Shown here piece by piece: positions 26,079 to 34,305 of a stretch of DNA of 37,645 nt; the stretch's first letter is position 1; the number at the start of each line of letters is the position of its first letter. The DNA comes from Bryobacter sp. (GTDB lineage Bacteria; Acidobacteriota; Terriglobia; Bryobacterales; Bryobacteraceae). The position numbers and the translations under genes are program-made. The DNA lies in NCBI GenBank assembly GCA_025356215.1, contig JANXUM010000216.1, positions 1-37,645 of the forward strand, written 5' to 3'. The notes beneath the pieces were generated by a model. It saw nothing but the letters and a program-made list of their open reading frames with translations. It made no database searches and was not told where the DNA came from.

Positions 26079-26965
26079 AGCTGGAAACATTGCTGACCGA
26101 ACAGCGCAATGAGGCTTCGGCGCATATCGATACGCTGCCGACTCTTGAGATGCTGCGGGTGATCAACGACGAGGATAAGAAGGTGGCTCTGGCTGTGGAA
26201 GCAGCCCTGCCGGAGATCGCTGCGGCGGTGGACGCGATCGCGGCGCGACTCGGAGCAGGCGGCAGGTTGTTCTACACCGGTGCCGGCACTAGCGGGCGGC
26301 TGGGGGTTTTGGATGCAAGCGAGTGTCCGCCCACTTACAACGTCTCGCCGGAGTTGGTGCAAGGTTTCATCGCCGGCGGCGACCGAGCGTTGCGCAAGGC
26401 AGTGGAAGGGGCGGAGGATTCGCGCGAACTGGGCGCGGCGGAGTTGCTGGCACTTGGATTTAACAGCGGCGACGCGCTTTGCGGGATTGCCGCGTCGGGA
26501 CGTACGCCTTACGTGCTGGGCGCGGTGGCGGGGGCCCGGGCGGCGGGCGGACTGACGCTGGGCGTGAGTTGCTCTCCCAATTCGTTATTGAGCCAGGCGG
26601 TGGATCTGCCGATCGAGGTGCTGCCGGGGCCTGAGGTGGTGACCGGTTCGACGCGGATGAAAGCGGGCACGGCAACCAAGCTGGTGTTGAACATGTTGAG
26701 TACGGGCGCGCTGATCCGGCTGGGCCATGTTTATGGCAATCTGATGGTGAACGTGCAGCCGACCAACGAAAAGCTGGTGGACAGAGCGATCCGCATCGTG
26801 ATGGAGGCCAGCGGCGAGACGCGGGAAAACGCGGAAAAGTGCTTTGAAGAGTCGGGACGGGTTGTGCGCACGGCGATCGTCATGGCACGCTTGAAGTTGG
26901 GCCGCCACGAGGCGGAGGTCCGCCTTGAAAAAGCGGGACAACGAATCGCCGACGCCCTCTTGTAA
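26075..26965 (+). CDS. murQ: N-acetylmuramic acid 6-phosphate etherase
   Basis: LLTEQRNEASAHIDTLPTLEMLRVINDEDKKV, GRLFYTGAGTSGRLGVLDASECPPTYNVSPELVQGFIAGG, TGSTRMKAGTATKLVLNMLSTGALIRLGHVYGNLMVNV. GTG at 26075 overlaps the upstream TGA. Confidence 0.95.
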   Translation: MKLETLLTEQRNEASAHIDTLPTLEMLRVINDEDKKVALAVEAALPEIAAAVDAIAARLGAGGRLFYTGAGTSGRLGVLDASECPPTYNVSPELVQGFIAGGDRALRKAVEGAEDSRELGAAELLALGFNSGDALCGIAASGRTPYVLGAVAGARAAGGLTLGVSCSPNSLLSQAVDLPIEVLPGPEVVTGSTRMKAGTATKLVLNMLSTGALIRLGHVYGNLMVNVQPTNEKLVDRAIRIVMEASGETRENAEKCFEESGRVVRTAIVMARLKLGRHEAEVRLEKAGQRIADALL

Positions 26966-26971
26966 GCACTC

Positions 26972-28228
26972 ATGGACAAATTCAAAATCACCGGTCGCCA
27001 GGGCCTCAGCGGCGGCATACCGGTTAGCGGATCGAAGAACTCGTCGTTGCCGGCCATCGCCGCCTGCCTGCTGACGGAGGAGCCCGTCACGCTGCATCGC
27101 GTTCCGAAGGTAAGGGACATCGGCACCATGCTGAAACTGCTTGAGCACAACGGAGCTACCGTTGAGCACTTGCCAGGCGGCGCGGTCCGCATCCACGCGG
27201 CGAAGATCGTCAACCCCGAGGCACCCTACGACATTGTCAAAACGATGCGGGCCTCGTCGCTGGTGCTGGGTCCGTTGGCGGCGCGCACGGGCGTGGCGCG
27301 GGTATCGATGCCGGGAGGCTGCTCGATCGGTGCGAGGCCGATCAATCTACACATCAATGGGCTTGAGCATCTGGGTGCGACCGTTTACCAGGAGCACGGC
27401 TACATTGAGGCCTCGGCGCCGAATGGACTGCGCGGGGCGACGGTGCAGTTTGAGCGGATTACGGTTACCGGCACAGAAGACCTGATGATGGCTGCGGCCA
27501 CGGCCAAGGGCACGACGATTCTTGAGAACGCGGCGCGCGAGCCCGAGGTGGTGGATCTTGCCAATCTGCTGACGGCGATGGGCGCCAACATCAGCGGGGC
27601 GGGAACGTCGCGGATTGTGATTGAGGGCGTTGAGCGGCTGCATGGCGCGGAGCATGAAATCATTCCTGATCGCATCGAGGCCGGCACTTTTGTGATCGCC
27701 GGAGTGATGTCGAATTCGGAAGTAACGGTAGAGAATTGCGTTCCGGAACACTTTGCGGCGCTGCTGACCAAACTGCGGCAGGCTGGGGCACGGGTGGAGG
27801 AGTCGGCGAGTAGCGTCCAGATCCGCCCGGTGAACCGATTGCGCAGCGTCGATATGACGACGGAGGAGCACCCGGGATTCGCCACGGACTTGCAGGCTCA
27901 GTTCATGGCGTTGATGACGGGGGCTTTGGGGATCAGCTTTGTAACAGAGAACATCTTTGAAAACCGCTTCATGCACGTGCCGGAACTGGCTCGCATGGGA
28001 GCGAACATTCGCATCGAAGGCCGCCAAGCGATCGTGGCCGGGCCCTGCGATCTGACCGGTGCCCAAGTGATGTGCAGCGATTTGCGGGCGAGCGCGTCGC
28101 TGGTGCTGGCGGCGCTGGTGGCGCGCGGGGAGAGCATTCTCGACCGCGTGTATCACATCGATCGCGGCTACGAGAACATCGAAGCCAAGCTTGCCGGGGC
28201 TGGCGCACGCATTGAACGAGTCGCATAG
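26972..28228 (+). CDS. murA: UDP-N-acetylglucosamine 1-carboxyvinyltransferase
   Basis: VSGSKNSSLPAIAACLLTEEPVTLHRVPKVRDI, MRASSLVLGPLAARTGVARVSMPGGCSIGARPINLHINGLEHLGA (catalytic Cys loop), DLRASASLVLAALVARGESILDRVYHIDRGYE. Confidence 0.97.
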   Translation: MDKFKITGRQGLSGGIPVSGSKNSSLPAIAACLLTEEPVTLHRVPKVRDIGTMLKLLEHNGATVEHLPGGAVRIHAAKIVNPEAPYDIVKTMRASSLVLGPLAARTGVARVSMPGGCSIGARPINLHINGLEHLGATVYQEHGYIEASAPNGLRGATVQFERITVTGTEDLMMAAATAKGTTILENAAREPEVVDLANLLTAMGANISGAGTSRIVIEGVERLHGAEHEIIPDRIEAGTFVIAGVMSNSEVTVENCVPEHFAALLTKLRQAGARVEESASSVQIRPVNRLRSVDMTTEEHPGFATDLQAQFMALMTGALGISFVTENIFENRFMHVPELARMGANIRIEGRQAIVAGPCDLTGAQVMCSDLRASASLVLAALVARGESILDRVYHIDRGYENIEAKLAGAGARIERVA

Positions 28229-28240
28229 GGAAAGGGACAT

Positions 28241-28612
28241 ATGGCAAATGCACACAACGCGGGCTTTTTAGCCCTGGTGGCGGACGCGAAATCGCGAGTC
28301 GCCGAGATTGACCTGGAGCAGTACAAGGCGTTGGTGGCAGCCGGGGAACCCCACATGCTCATCGACGTCCGCGAGGAGAGCGAGTTTGCCGCCGGTCATG
28401 TGCACGGCGCGCTGCACTTGGGCAAGGGCGTCATCGAGCGGGATATTGAGACCGAAGTGCCCGACAAGAGCGCGAAGCTGGTGCTGTATTGCGGGGGGGG
28501 CTTTCGGTCCGCGCTGGTGGCGGACAATTTGCGCAAGATGGGCTATGAGCAGCCGATTAGCCTCGACGGCGGGTGGCGCGCACTGAAAGATTCAGGGCTG
28601 CCTCTGGCTTAG
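28241..28612 (+). CDS. Rhodanese-like domain protein
   Basis: LIDVREESEFAAGHVHGALHLGKGVIE...LVLYCGGGFRSALVADNLRKMGYEQPISLDGGWRAL; Cys-containing active-site loop. Confidence 0.93.
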   Translation: MANAHNAGFLALVADAKSRVAEIDLEQYKALVAAGEPHMLIDVREESEFAAGHVHGALHLGKGVIERDIETEVPDKSAKLVLYCGGGFRSALVADNLRKMGYEQPISLDGGWRALKDSGLPLA

Positions 28613-28618
28613 ACGCCG

Positions 28619-28924
28619 CTAGATGAAGATGATGTCGAAGAGCCGGTAGGCGATGTAGACCAGGCAAAGGTACTCGATCGCCTGAACGATGCTGACCATC
28701 AATCCGGAGAGAAATTCGAAGCGGAGCGTCATGGCGGCGAGTACCGCGACGAAGACAAAGTACTGATTCAGCCCCTCTGGGTACAACTGCCAATGTAGGA
28801 CGGCAAATGTGTAGTAGACCAAGGGCCAGTTGCTATCGAGGGCACGGGCGCTGTAGCGGAAGTAGACGACGCCGAGCGTCATCGCCATCAAAATGAAGGT
28901 GCTGAGCCAAAAACCGTCAATCAT
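28619..28924 (-). CDS. Small multi-pass membrane protein, hypothetical
   Basis: 101 aa with several hydrophobic segments (LSTFILMAMTLGVVYF, YFVFVAVLAAMTL, IEYLCLVYIAYRLFDIIFI). 22 nt downstream of the outer-membrane barrel gene on the same strand. Confidence 0.65.
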   Translation of the reverse strand: MIDGFWLSTFILMAMTLGVVYFRYSARALDSNWPLVYYTFAVLHWQLYPEGLNQYFVFVAVLAAMTLRFEFLSGLMVSIVQAIEYLCLVYIAYRLFDIIFI

Positions 28925-28946
28925 CTTAGTTCAGCCTGAGAGCGGC

Positions 28947-30914
28947 TTAAAAAGACCATAGCACGCTGGAATAGGCCGTATGCGCGCGGTAGTCCTGCTG
29001 CGAGAGCACTTTTTCCGAGTAGTCGTAATATTGGTAGCCAAAGTTCCAGCGCAGCTTTTCGCGAAGCTTAACGCTAAGCCGCAACTGCGGAGAAACGTAG
29101 GTGAGCGGGAAGGACTGCGCCGCCTGCAGGGCCGGTAGCGTGGAGTAATTGCCGCCGCCGGCACCGGTATCTTTGGTGGAGGACAGGCCGGCGTAAAGCT
29201 CCAGGCGGCGGATGAGAATCACGCGCGCTCCGCCGTGGATGGCGTGGACGTTGGAAACGTAATACGAACGGTCTCCGTTGACTTGGGTGAAGTTCAAAAA
29301 GTAGGCCAAGCCGGTGATGCTGTCCAGATGCAGCTTCTGGTAGCCGAGGTCGAGTGAGAATTTGGTGTTTGGGGTCCAACTGGCATCGGCTGTATAAGTG
29401 CGACTGCGCGAGGAGTGGCTAAACAGGCTGATTGAATTGAAATTGGCGTTGGTGCGGGCTTGGGCCGCCAGCCGGAACAACTTTTGCTTGTATTCGACTC
29501 GCGCGCCGAAGGCATGATAATCCTTTTCGCTGGTGGCGAGGAAGGGGCGATTTTGGCGACCGATTTCACCATCGGCGACGATGGTCAGCCCTTGAATGGG
29601 GCGCAGGCGAAAACCCGCAGTTGCCGCGTGAAGCCGGTTGGATTGCTCGCCCTGGCGCAGATCGATAAAACCCGAATCGTCAACGCGTTCTGTGGAACGG
29701 ATGCGTCGTTCGCTCAATTGGTAGCCACCCTGGAAGGAGATCCACTTGCGCGCGGCCCAGTCGGCGATGGTCGAATTGGTCACGGCGCGCACTCCCAGAT
29801 ACTGGAAGTTGAGAATCGTCGAGTCGAGCGTGTTGTTGGTCAACTGGCGGATGTTGTTGTCACCCTCCATCTTGGATTGACTGAAGGCGACGTGATTGGT
29901 GAGGGTGAGCGTCTTGCTGGGAAAGATGGCGAGGGTGAGGTTAGCCGAAGTGACGGGGCGGCGGCCGTTGCCGTAGACCAGCGTCTGCACGTTGCGCGCG
30001 CCGCCGCGGATGGCACCGGAGGCCAATTCGTCGAAGATGAAATTTCGCGCCCCGGCCGAGTGAGTGAAGCGGGCGCTGACCGAGAACCAGGTTGGGTTTT
30101 CGGTAAACAGGTTGACGCGCCAGTGCGGCGTCGAGCCGTGATAGGGCTGGTCGCGCCGGAGGCCGCTAAGAGTGGTGTTGGTGACTGTGGGGTCAAGCGG
30201 GGTGCCGGGCTCGTCCAGGGTTCCACGCGTATCCTCTTTGAACAACTCCCATCCACGCTGCCAGAAGAGCTTCAGGCCGGCGGCCTGCGCCAGCCCGCCG
30301 AGGCGATACTCCGTCTGCTCACGCCGGACGTTTTCAAAGAAAGGAAAGATATTGCCGCGCGTGTCGAACAAATTGGCAGTGGATAGCGCCGGTCCGTTTT
30401 GCACGTTGCGCGAGAAACCGCCGTAGAACTGGAACTTGCCCGTTGGGAACAACGTGAGTTGGTGGTCCTGCATCCGCCGCCGCAAGTTTTGAAGGTGTTG
30501 GCCGCCAGCGATCGTCAAGCCCGGGTTGAAGTAATCGTTGAGCCGCCAATTCATGTCATAGCGGTAGCGGCGGAATTTCTCCATTCGCAAAGTCACGTTC
30601 TGATAGGGATCGTTCCCCAAACCCTGGGTATTGAGCAAGAACTCATCGAAGTACTTGCCCTTGCCCTCGCGTGAATTGACGGCGATTGAAGTACCCATGA
30701 CGCGGATACCGTTGCCGAAGTTGACATCGCTGCGATACTTGCCGCGGTTGCCGTCGATCTGGGCTGTGCGGAAGCCCGAGTCGAACGAGGCGCGAAGGTT
30801 GTAGTTTGTGAAGTTGAATCCGCGATCGACGCCCACCTCCTCGGTGGTGCGGGCAACGGTGGCCTGGGCCCAAAGCCCGGCGGGCAGGAGAAGCAACAAC
30901 GCGAGGCGCCTCAT
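28947..30914 (-). CDS. Outer-membrane beta-barrel protein, candidate MtrB/PioB-like porin partner of the decaheme cytochrome
   Basis: Signal peptide MRRLALLLLLPAGLWAQA, about 650 aa of alternating beta-strand-like segments, no cysteines, C-terminal aromatic strand ...YSSVLWSF. ATG overlaps the TGA of the decaheme cytochrome gene (ATGA). Confidence 0.8.
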   Translation of the reverse strand: MRRLALLLLLPAGLWAQATVARTTEEVGVDRGFNFTNYNLRASFDSGFRTAQIDGNRGKYRSDVNFGNGIRVMGTSIAVNSREGKGKYFDEFLLNTQGLGNDPYQNVTLRMEKFRRYRYDMNWRLNDYFNPGLTIAGGQHLQNLRRRMQDHQLTLFPTGKFQFYGGFSRNVQNGPALSTANLFDTRGNIFPFFENVRREQTEYRLGGLAQAAGLKLFWQRGWELFKEDTRGTLDEPGTPLDPTVTNTTLSGLRRDQPYHGSTPHWRVNLFTENPTWFSVSARFTHSAGARNFIFDELASGAIRGGARNVQTLVYGNGRRPVTSANLTLAIFPSKTLTLTNHVAFSQSKMEGDNNIRQLTNNTLDSTILNFQYLGVRAVTNSTIADWAARKWISFQGGYQLSERRIRSTERVDDSGFIDLRQGEQSNRLHAATAGFRLRPIQGLTIVADGEIGRQNRPFLATSEKDYHAFGARVEYKQKLFRLAAQARTNANFNSISLFSHSSRSRTYTADASWTPNTKFSLDLGYQKLHLDSITGLAYFLNFTQVNGDRSYYVSNVHAIHGGARVILIRRLELYAGLSSTKDTGAGGGNYSTLPALQAAQSFPLTYVSPQLRLSVKLREKLRWNFGYQYYDYSEKVLSQQDYRAHTAYSSVLWSF

Positions 30915-31858
30915 CGCAGGAACCTCGAATTCGAATTGGATCCATGAATGCGCGTATGGCAAAGGGAACAGTTTTGGTATTTCGGATCGGTGAGGGAATG
31001 CGAGGAGGGCGTCAATTGAATGCCGTCGCCCTGTCGGCCGAAGTTGCCCAGGCCGTTATGGCATTCCAGGCACATCGTAAAGACTTGGGGCCTTTTCAGC
31101 AGGCGGGCGTTCATGCCGCCATGCGGCACGTGGCAACCGCCGCAACCGTCCACCTTGACGGCGGCGTGCTCAAACACAAAGGGCCCGCGCTTGTCGACGT
31201 GGCATTTGAGGCAAGGTTCTTCGTTCTGAAGGCCCTGCGCCATCATTCTCGGCCTGGCCGCCATCTTTGTAACGGAGGCGTCCCCGCCATGCGGATTGTG
31301 GCAATCCGAGCACTGCATGAAGCCTTCGTTGACGCGGTGCTTGACGGGCATCGAAAATTGAGCGCGCACGTTGGTGTGGCAGCCATAGCAAAGGTCGGTC
31401 TGGAGCTTGACCAGGAGTTTTTGCGGGGTGGCCGCTTTGTGCATCGAGTGGCAGTTGGTACAGACCACGTCGGAGGTAGTGTGCGAACTCCTGCGAATAT
31501 TGGCCCGGCCCAACTGCTGCGAATGGCAAGCCAGGCAGGCGTCCAGGGCCTGCTTAGGTTGCATCTGAGAAAACGCGACGATGTTCGTTTTGCCACCCTT
31601 GGCGGCGATATGGGCTTTGCCTGGGCCGTGACAGCTCTCGCAACCCTTTTGTTCAAACTTGAGCTTGTCGTCACTGAGCGACTTGAAGTGAGCGGTGCGG
31701 AGGAAATTATTGGAGATCGAAGGATGACAGGGCTTACAGGTCTGGCTGCCGGAATAGCCTGGTGGAAGTTGAACCGAAGTCTCTTGGCTTGGCGCGGAGG
31801 CCGGGATCAATAGGCACACCGCGATGAACCCGATTTTCCAAAGCAACCTATTACTCAC
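30911..31858 (-). CDS. Decaheme c-type cytochrome, DmsE/MtrA/PioA family
   Basis: Ten CXXCH motifs: CKPCH, CESCH, CLACH, CTNCH, CYGCH, CSDCH, CLKCH, CGGCH, CLECH, CSLCH. N-terminal signal sequence and C-terminal CHTRIHGSNSNSRFLR resembling the DmsE/MtrA terminus. Confidence 0.92.
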   Translation of the reverse strand: MSNRLLWKIGFIAVCLLIPASAPSQETSVQLPPGYSGSQTCKPCHPSISNNFLRTAHFKSLSDDKLKFEQKGCESCHGPGKAHIAAKGGKTNIVAFSQMQPKQALDACLACHSQQLGRANIRRSSHTTSDVVCTNCHSMHKAATPQKLLVKLQTDLCYGCHTNVRAQFSMPVKHRVNEGFMQCSDCHNPHGGDASVTKMAARPRMMAQGLQNEEPCLKCHVDKRGPFVFEHAAVKVDGCGGCHVPHGGMNARLLKRPQVFTMCLECHNGLGNFGRQGDGIQLTPSSHSLTDPKYQNCSLCHTRIHGSNSNSRFLR

Positions 31859-31867
31859 TTGGGGTGA

Positions 31868-32110
31868 TTATACGGCAGGCGAGGGAGGTTCCGCGCCAGC
31901 TTTATCCTTGTCTTGCCGTTCTCTTGCCATTTTTAATTTCCCCCAAGCAATCCATTTTTTCAAGAAGCGGTCAAGCCAGGGAAATTCCTCGGCCAGAATC
32001 ATCAGCCCGGGGATGAGAAAGATCCAACCAGGCATGATTGGCAAAATCAAGCCAATGATGCCGAGTAGGACGAGTCCCACGCCCGAGGCGTTCCTCAAAA
32101 ACTTCTTCAT
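31868..32110 (-). CDS. Small PGPGW-type transmembrane protein
   Basis: GVGLVLLGIIGLILPIMPGWIFLIPGLMILAEEFPWLDRFLKK; 9 nt upstream of the decaheme cytochrome gene, same strand. Confidence 0.75.
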   Translation of the reverse strand: MKKFLRNASGVGLVLLGIIGLILPIMPGWIFLIPGLMILAEEFPWLDRFLKKWIAWGKLKMARERQDKDKAGAEPPSPAV

Positions 32111-32203
32111 TTCGTGCCTTTAAGACGCATCGGCATCTGGATTCGGTCCCTTCATCTTTTCGTTGAAACTATCCATCGAGGGGCAGGATCATTGAATCGA
32201 CGG

Positions 32204-32215
32204 CCTAGTACTAGG
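32204..32215. repeat. 12-bp perfect palindrome CCTAGTACTAGG
   Basis: Direct reading of ggCCTAGTACTAGGag in the divergent intergenic region. Confidence 0.9.
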
Positions 32216-32246
32216 AGAACCCCCTTACCGGACCTACGCATTCTCC

Positions 32247-32275
32247 TTGACCTACAGTATCGCCCCTTGTAAATT
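32247..32275 (+). promoter_or_regulatory. Candidate sigma70-type promoter upstream of the PilZ gene
   Basis: TTGACC (32247-32252), 17 nt spacer, TAAATT (32270-32275). It sits very close to the start codon (32287), so the transcript would be nearly leaderless. Confidence 0.35.
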
Positions 32276-32286
32276 GGAGAAGTCAC

Positions 32287-32637
32287 GTGATTGAAAACCG
32301 AAAAAACCAACGATTCGAGCTGCGTTTGCCGTTTGAACTGATCCGAAGTGGGCACAGATTCAATTACGTTCAAGGATTGACCCTGAATCTTTCGTCAAGC
32401 GGTGTCCTTTTTGAAGCGACAGAGTCGATGCCGGTTGGGGAAATCATCGAATACTTTATAACGCTTCCCACGGGCCAAAACCCGGATGAGGACGTACGCC
32501 TGCGCTGCATGGGCAAAGTGACCCGAAGCCACGACCGCTATGCGGCGGCGACGATGGAGCGATACGAATTTGTGCGGATGCGTCCCAGCACGGTGGAATC
32601 GCGTTTGGCGGCGGAAGCCGCCACATCCGTTAGATAA
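32287..32637 (+). CDS. PilZ domain protein (probable c-di-GMP binding)
   Basis: RKNQRFELRLPFELI (RxxxR) and LTLNLSSSGVLFEA ([D/N]xSxxG). Confidence 0.88.
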   Translation: MIENRKNQRFELRLPFELIRSGHRFNYVQGLTLNLSSSGVLFEATESMPVGEIIEYFITLPTGQNPDEDVRLRCMGKVTRSHDRYAAATMERYEFVRMRPSTVESRLAAEAATSVR

Positions 32638-32797
32638 GAACGCCCGCGAGAAACGAGCGCCGGTCGGCTTGAATCCCATACACTGGAAATCTACGCGGAA
32701 CATGATCCTATTCTTGTCGCTTCGACGCATTATGAGACAAGGGCGCATGTTTGAAGCGTTGGCGACGGGTATTGAAATATAATTCATGGTGCCGATC

Positions 32798-33505
32798 ATG
32801 CAAAGCTACGGTCTCAGTGATCCGGGCCGGGTCCGGAAGAACAACGAAGATTTTCTTCTGGTCGACGATGGACGAAATCTCTATATTGTCGCCGACGGCA
32901 TGGGCGGAGCCCAAGCCGGGGAGACGGCTTCGCGTCTGGCTGCCGAGACGGTGTCGGAAGTTATGGGTAAACGCGCGGAGTCGAAACTGCGCGATTTGGA
33001 AGAAGCATTCATCGAGGCCAACGACCGGGTGAAGCGAAGCGCCGCCAGCGACCTGACGCTGGAAGGCATGGGGACAACCTTGGTTGGGGTTGTAGCCGAG
33101 GGGGAACAGATCCACATTGCCAGCGTGGGCGACAGCCGGGTTTACTCTTACCACCAGAACCAATTGGAATCGCTGATGGAGGATCAAACCTGGGTGAACG
33201 AAGTGGGGCGCCGGTTGGGAATCGACGAAGAAACGCTCAAGCGCCACCCCATGCGACATGTGCTGACGATGGCGATCGGTGTAGGTAATCCTTTGCGGGT
33301 GAACACCAAAACCATCGGCAGGACGCCTGGAATGCAACTGCTGTTATGCAGCGACGGACTACACGGGGTTGTGAGCGCGGAAGCGATCGGTAAGATCCTT
33401 GCGGACCCGGCCAAGGACCTGGCCAACAAGGCACGCACGATGGTGGAGGCGGCGCGCAACGCCGGTGGGCCGGACAACATCACGGTTCTCATTTTGCAGG
33501 TTTGA
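32798..33505 (+). CDS. PP2C-type serine/threonine protein phosphatase
   Basis: SDPGRVRKNNEDFLL, LYIVADGMGGAQAGETAS, GMGTTLVGVVAEGEQIHIASVGDSRVY, LLLCSDGLHGVV, GGPDNITVLIL. ATG at 32798 is preferred because TATAAT sits at 32778-32783; the tracked start is 32786. Confidence 0.93.
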   Translation: MQSYGLSDPGRVRKNNEDFLLVDDGRNLYIVADGMGGAQAGETASRLAAETVSEVMGKRAESKLRDLEEAFIEANDRVKRSAASDLTLEGMGTTLVGVVAEGEQIHIASVGDSRVYSYHQNQLESLMEDQTWVNEVGRRLGIDEETLKRHPMRHVLTMAIGVGNPLRVNTKTIGRTPGMQLLLCSDGLHGVVSAEAIGKILADPAKDLANKARTMVEAARNAGGPDNITVLILQV

Positions 33506-34305
33506 TGAGGCGCGTCGCGCTGACGATTGCCGGGTCGGACCCCAGCGGCGGCGCCGGGATCCAGGCGGACCTGAAGACTTTTCACCAGTTCGGCGTTTAT
33601 GGTGAAGCCGTGCTTACACTTTTAACGGTGCAGAACACGGTGGCTGTGGACGAGGTTCTGTTACTCGATCCCAGTTTTGTCCGGGCTCAACTGCAAGCCG
33701 TGCTGGAGGACATTCCGCCGGACGGGGCCAAGATCGGGGCACTGGGTGGGGTGGCGATGGTGGAGGCAATCGCCTTTGAGGCCGCTGAATTTATGTTCCC
33801 GCTAGTGCTAGACCCGGTCATGGTGTCCAAACACGGGGCACCGCTGATGGCGGCGGAAGCGAGAGAAAAATTGATTGAGTTGCTGATGCCGGCTTGCGCG
33901 CTTGTCACGCCAAATCTGCACGAGGCGGCGGCGATTAGCGGCCGGAGGGTGGAGAGCTTGGCCGACATGCGCGACGCTGCCGCGGCGATTCTCGATATGG
34001 GAGCGGGCGCGGTGCTGCTGAAAGGCGGACACTTGGATGGCGAGGCGATTGACTTACTTGCCTGGCACGGTGGAACCCGGGAGTACACTTCGCCACGGAT
34101 CGAGACGCGCCACACGCACGGTACCGGCTGTAGTTATTCGGCGGCCATCACGGCGCTGCTGGCCGCCGGAGAAACGCTTGAGGACGCGGTGGAGATCGCA
34201 AAGAAGTGGATCCAGGAAGCGATCGCCACCAACCCGGGGCTTGGGCGCGGGAGCGGCCCCGTGAATCACTTTTCGAAGCCGGGGCCGTCCAGAAGCGGGA
34301 ACTGA
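33505..34305 (+). CDS. thiD: Hydroxymethylpyrimidine/phosphomethylpyrimidine kinase
   Basis: VALTIAGSDPSGGAGIQADLKTFHQFGVYGEAVLTLLTVQNT, DPVMVSKHGAPLMA, LVTPNLHEA, THGTGCSYSAAITALLAAGE. Confidence 0.96.
   Translation: MRRVALTIAGSDPSGGAGIQADLKTFHQFGVYGEAVLTLLTVQNTVAVDEVLLLDPSFVRAQLQAVLEDIPPDGAKIGALGGVAMVEAIAFEAAEFMFPLVLDPVMVSKHGAPLMAAEAREKLIELLMPACALVTPNLHEAAAISGRRVESLADMRDAAAAILDMGAGAVLLKGGHLDGEAIDLLAWHGGTREYTSPRIETRHTHGTGCSYSAAITALLAAGETLEDAVEIAKKWIQEAIATNPGLGRGSGPVNHFSKPGPSRSGN

Noticed and set aside
25766-26965. Apparent N-terminal extension (about 100 aa) on MurQ
   Set aside because: Overlaps the sugar isomerase out of frame and has shadow-like composition. MurQ homology begins at GTG 26075.
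29460-30386. 308-aa plus-strand ORF opposite the outer-membrane barrel gene
   Set aside because: Antisense shadow; the minus-strand frame has a signal peptide and barrel character.
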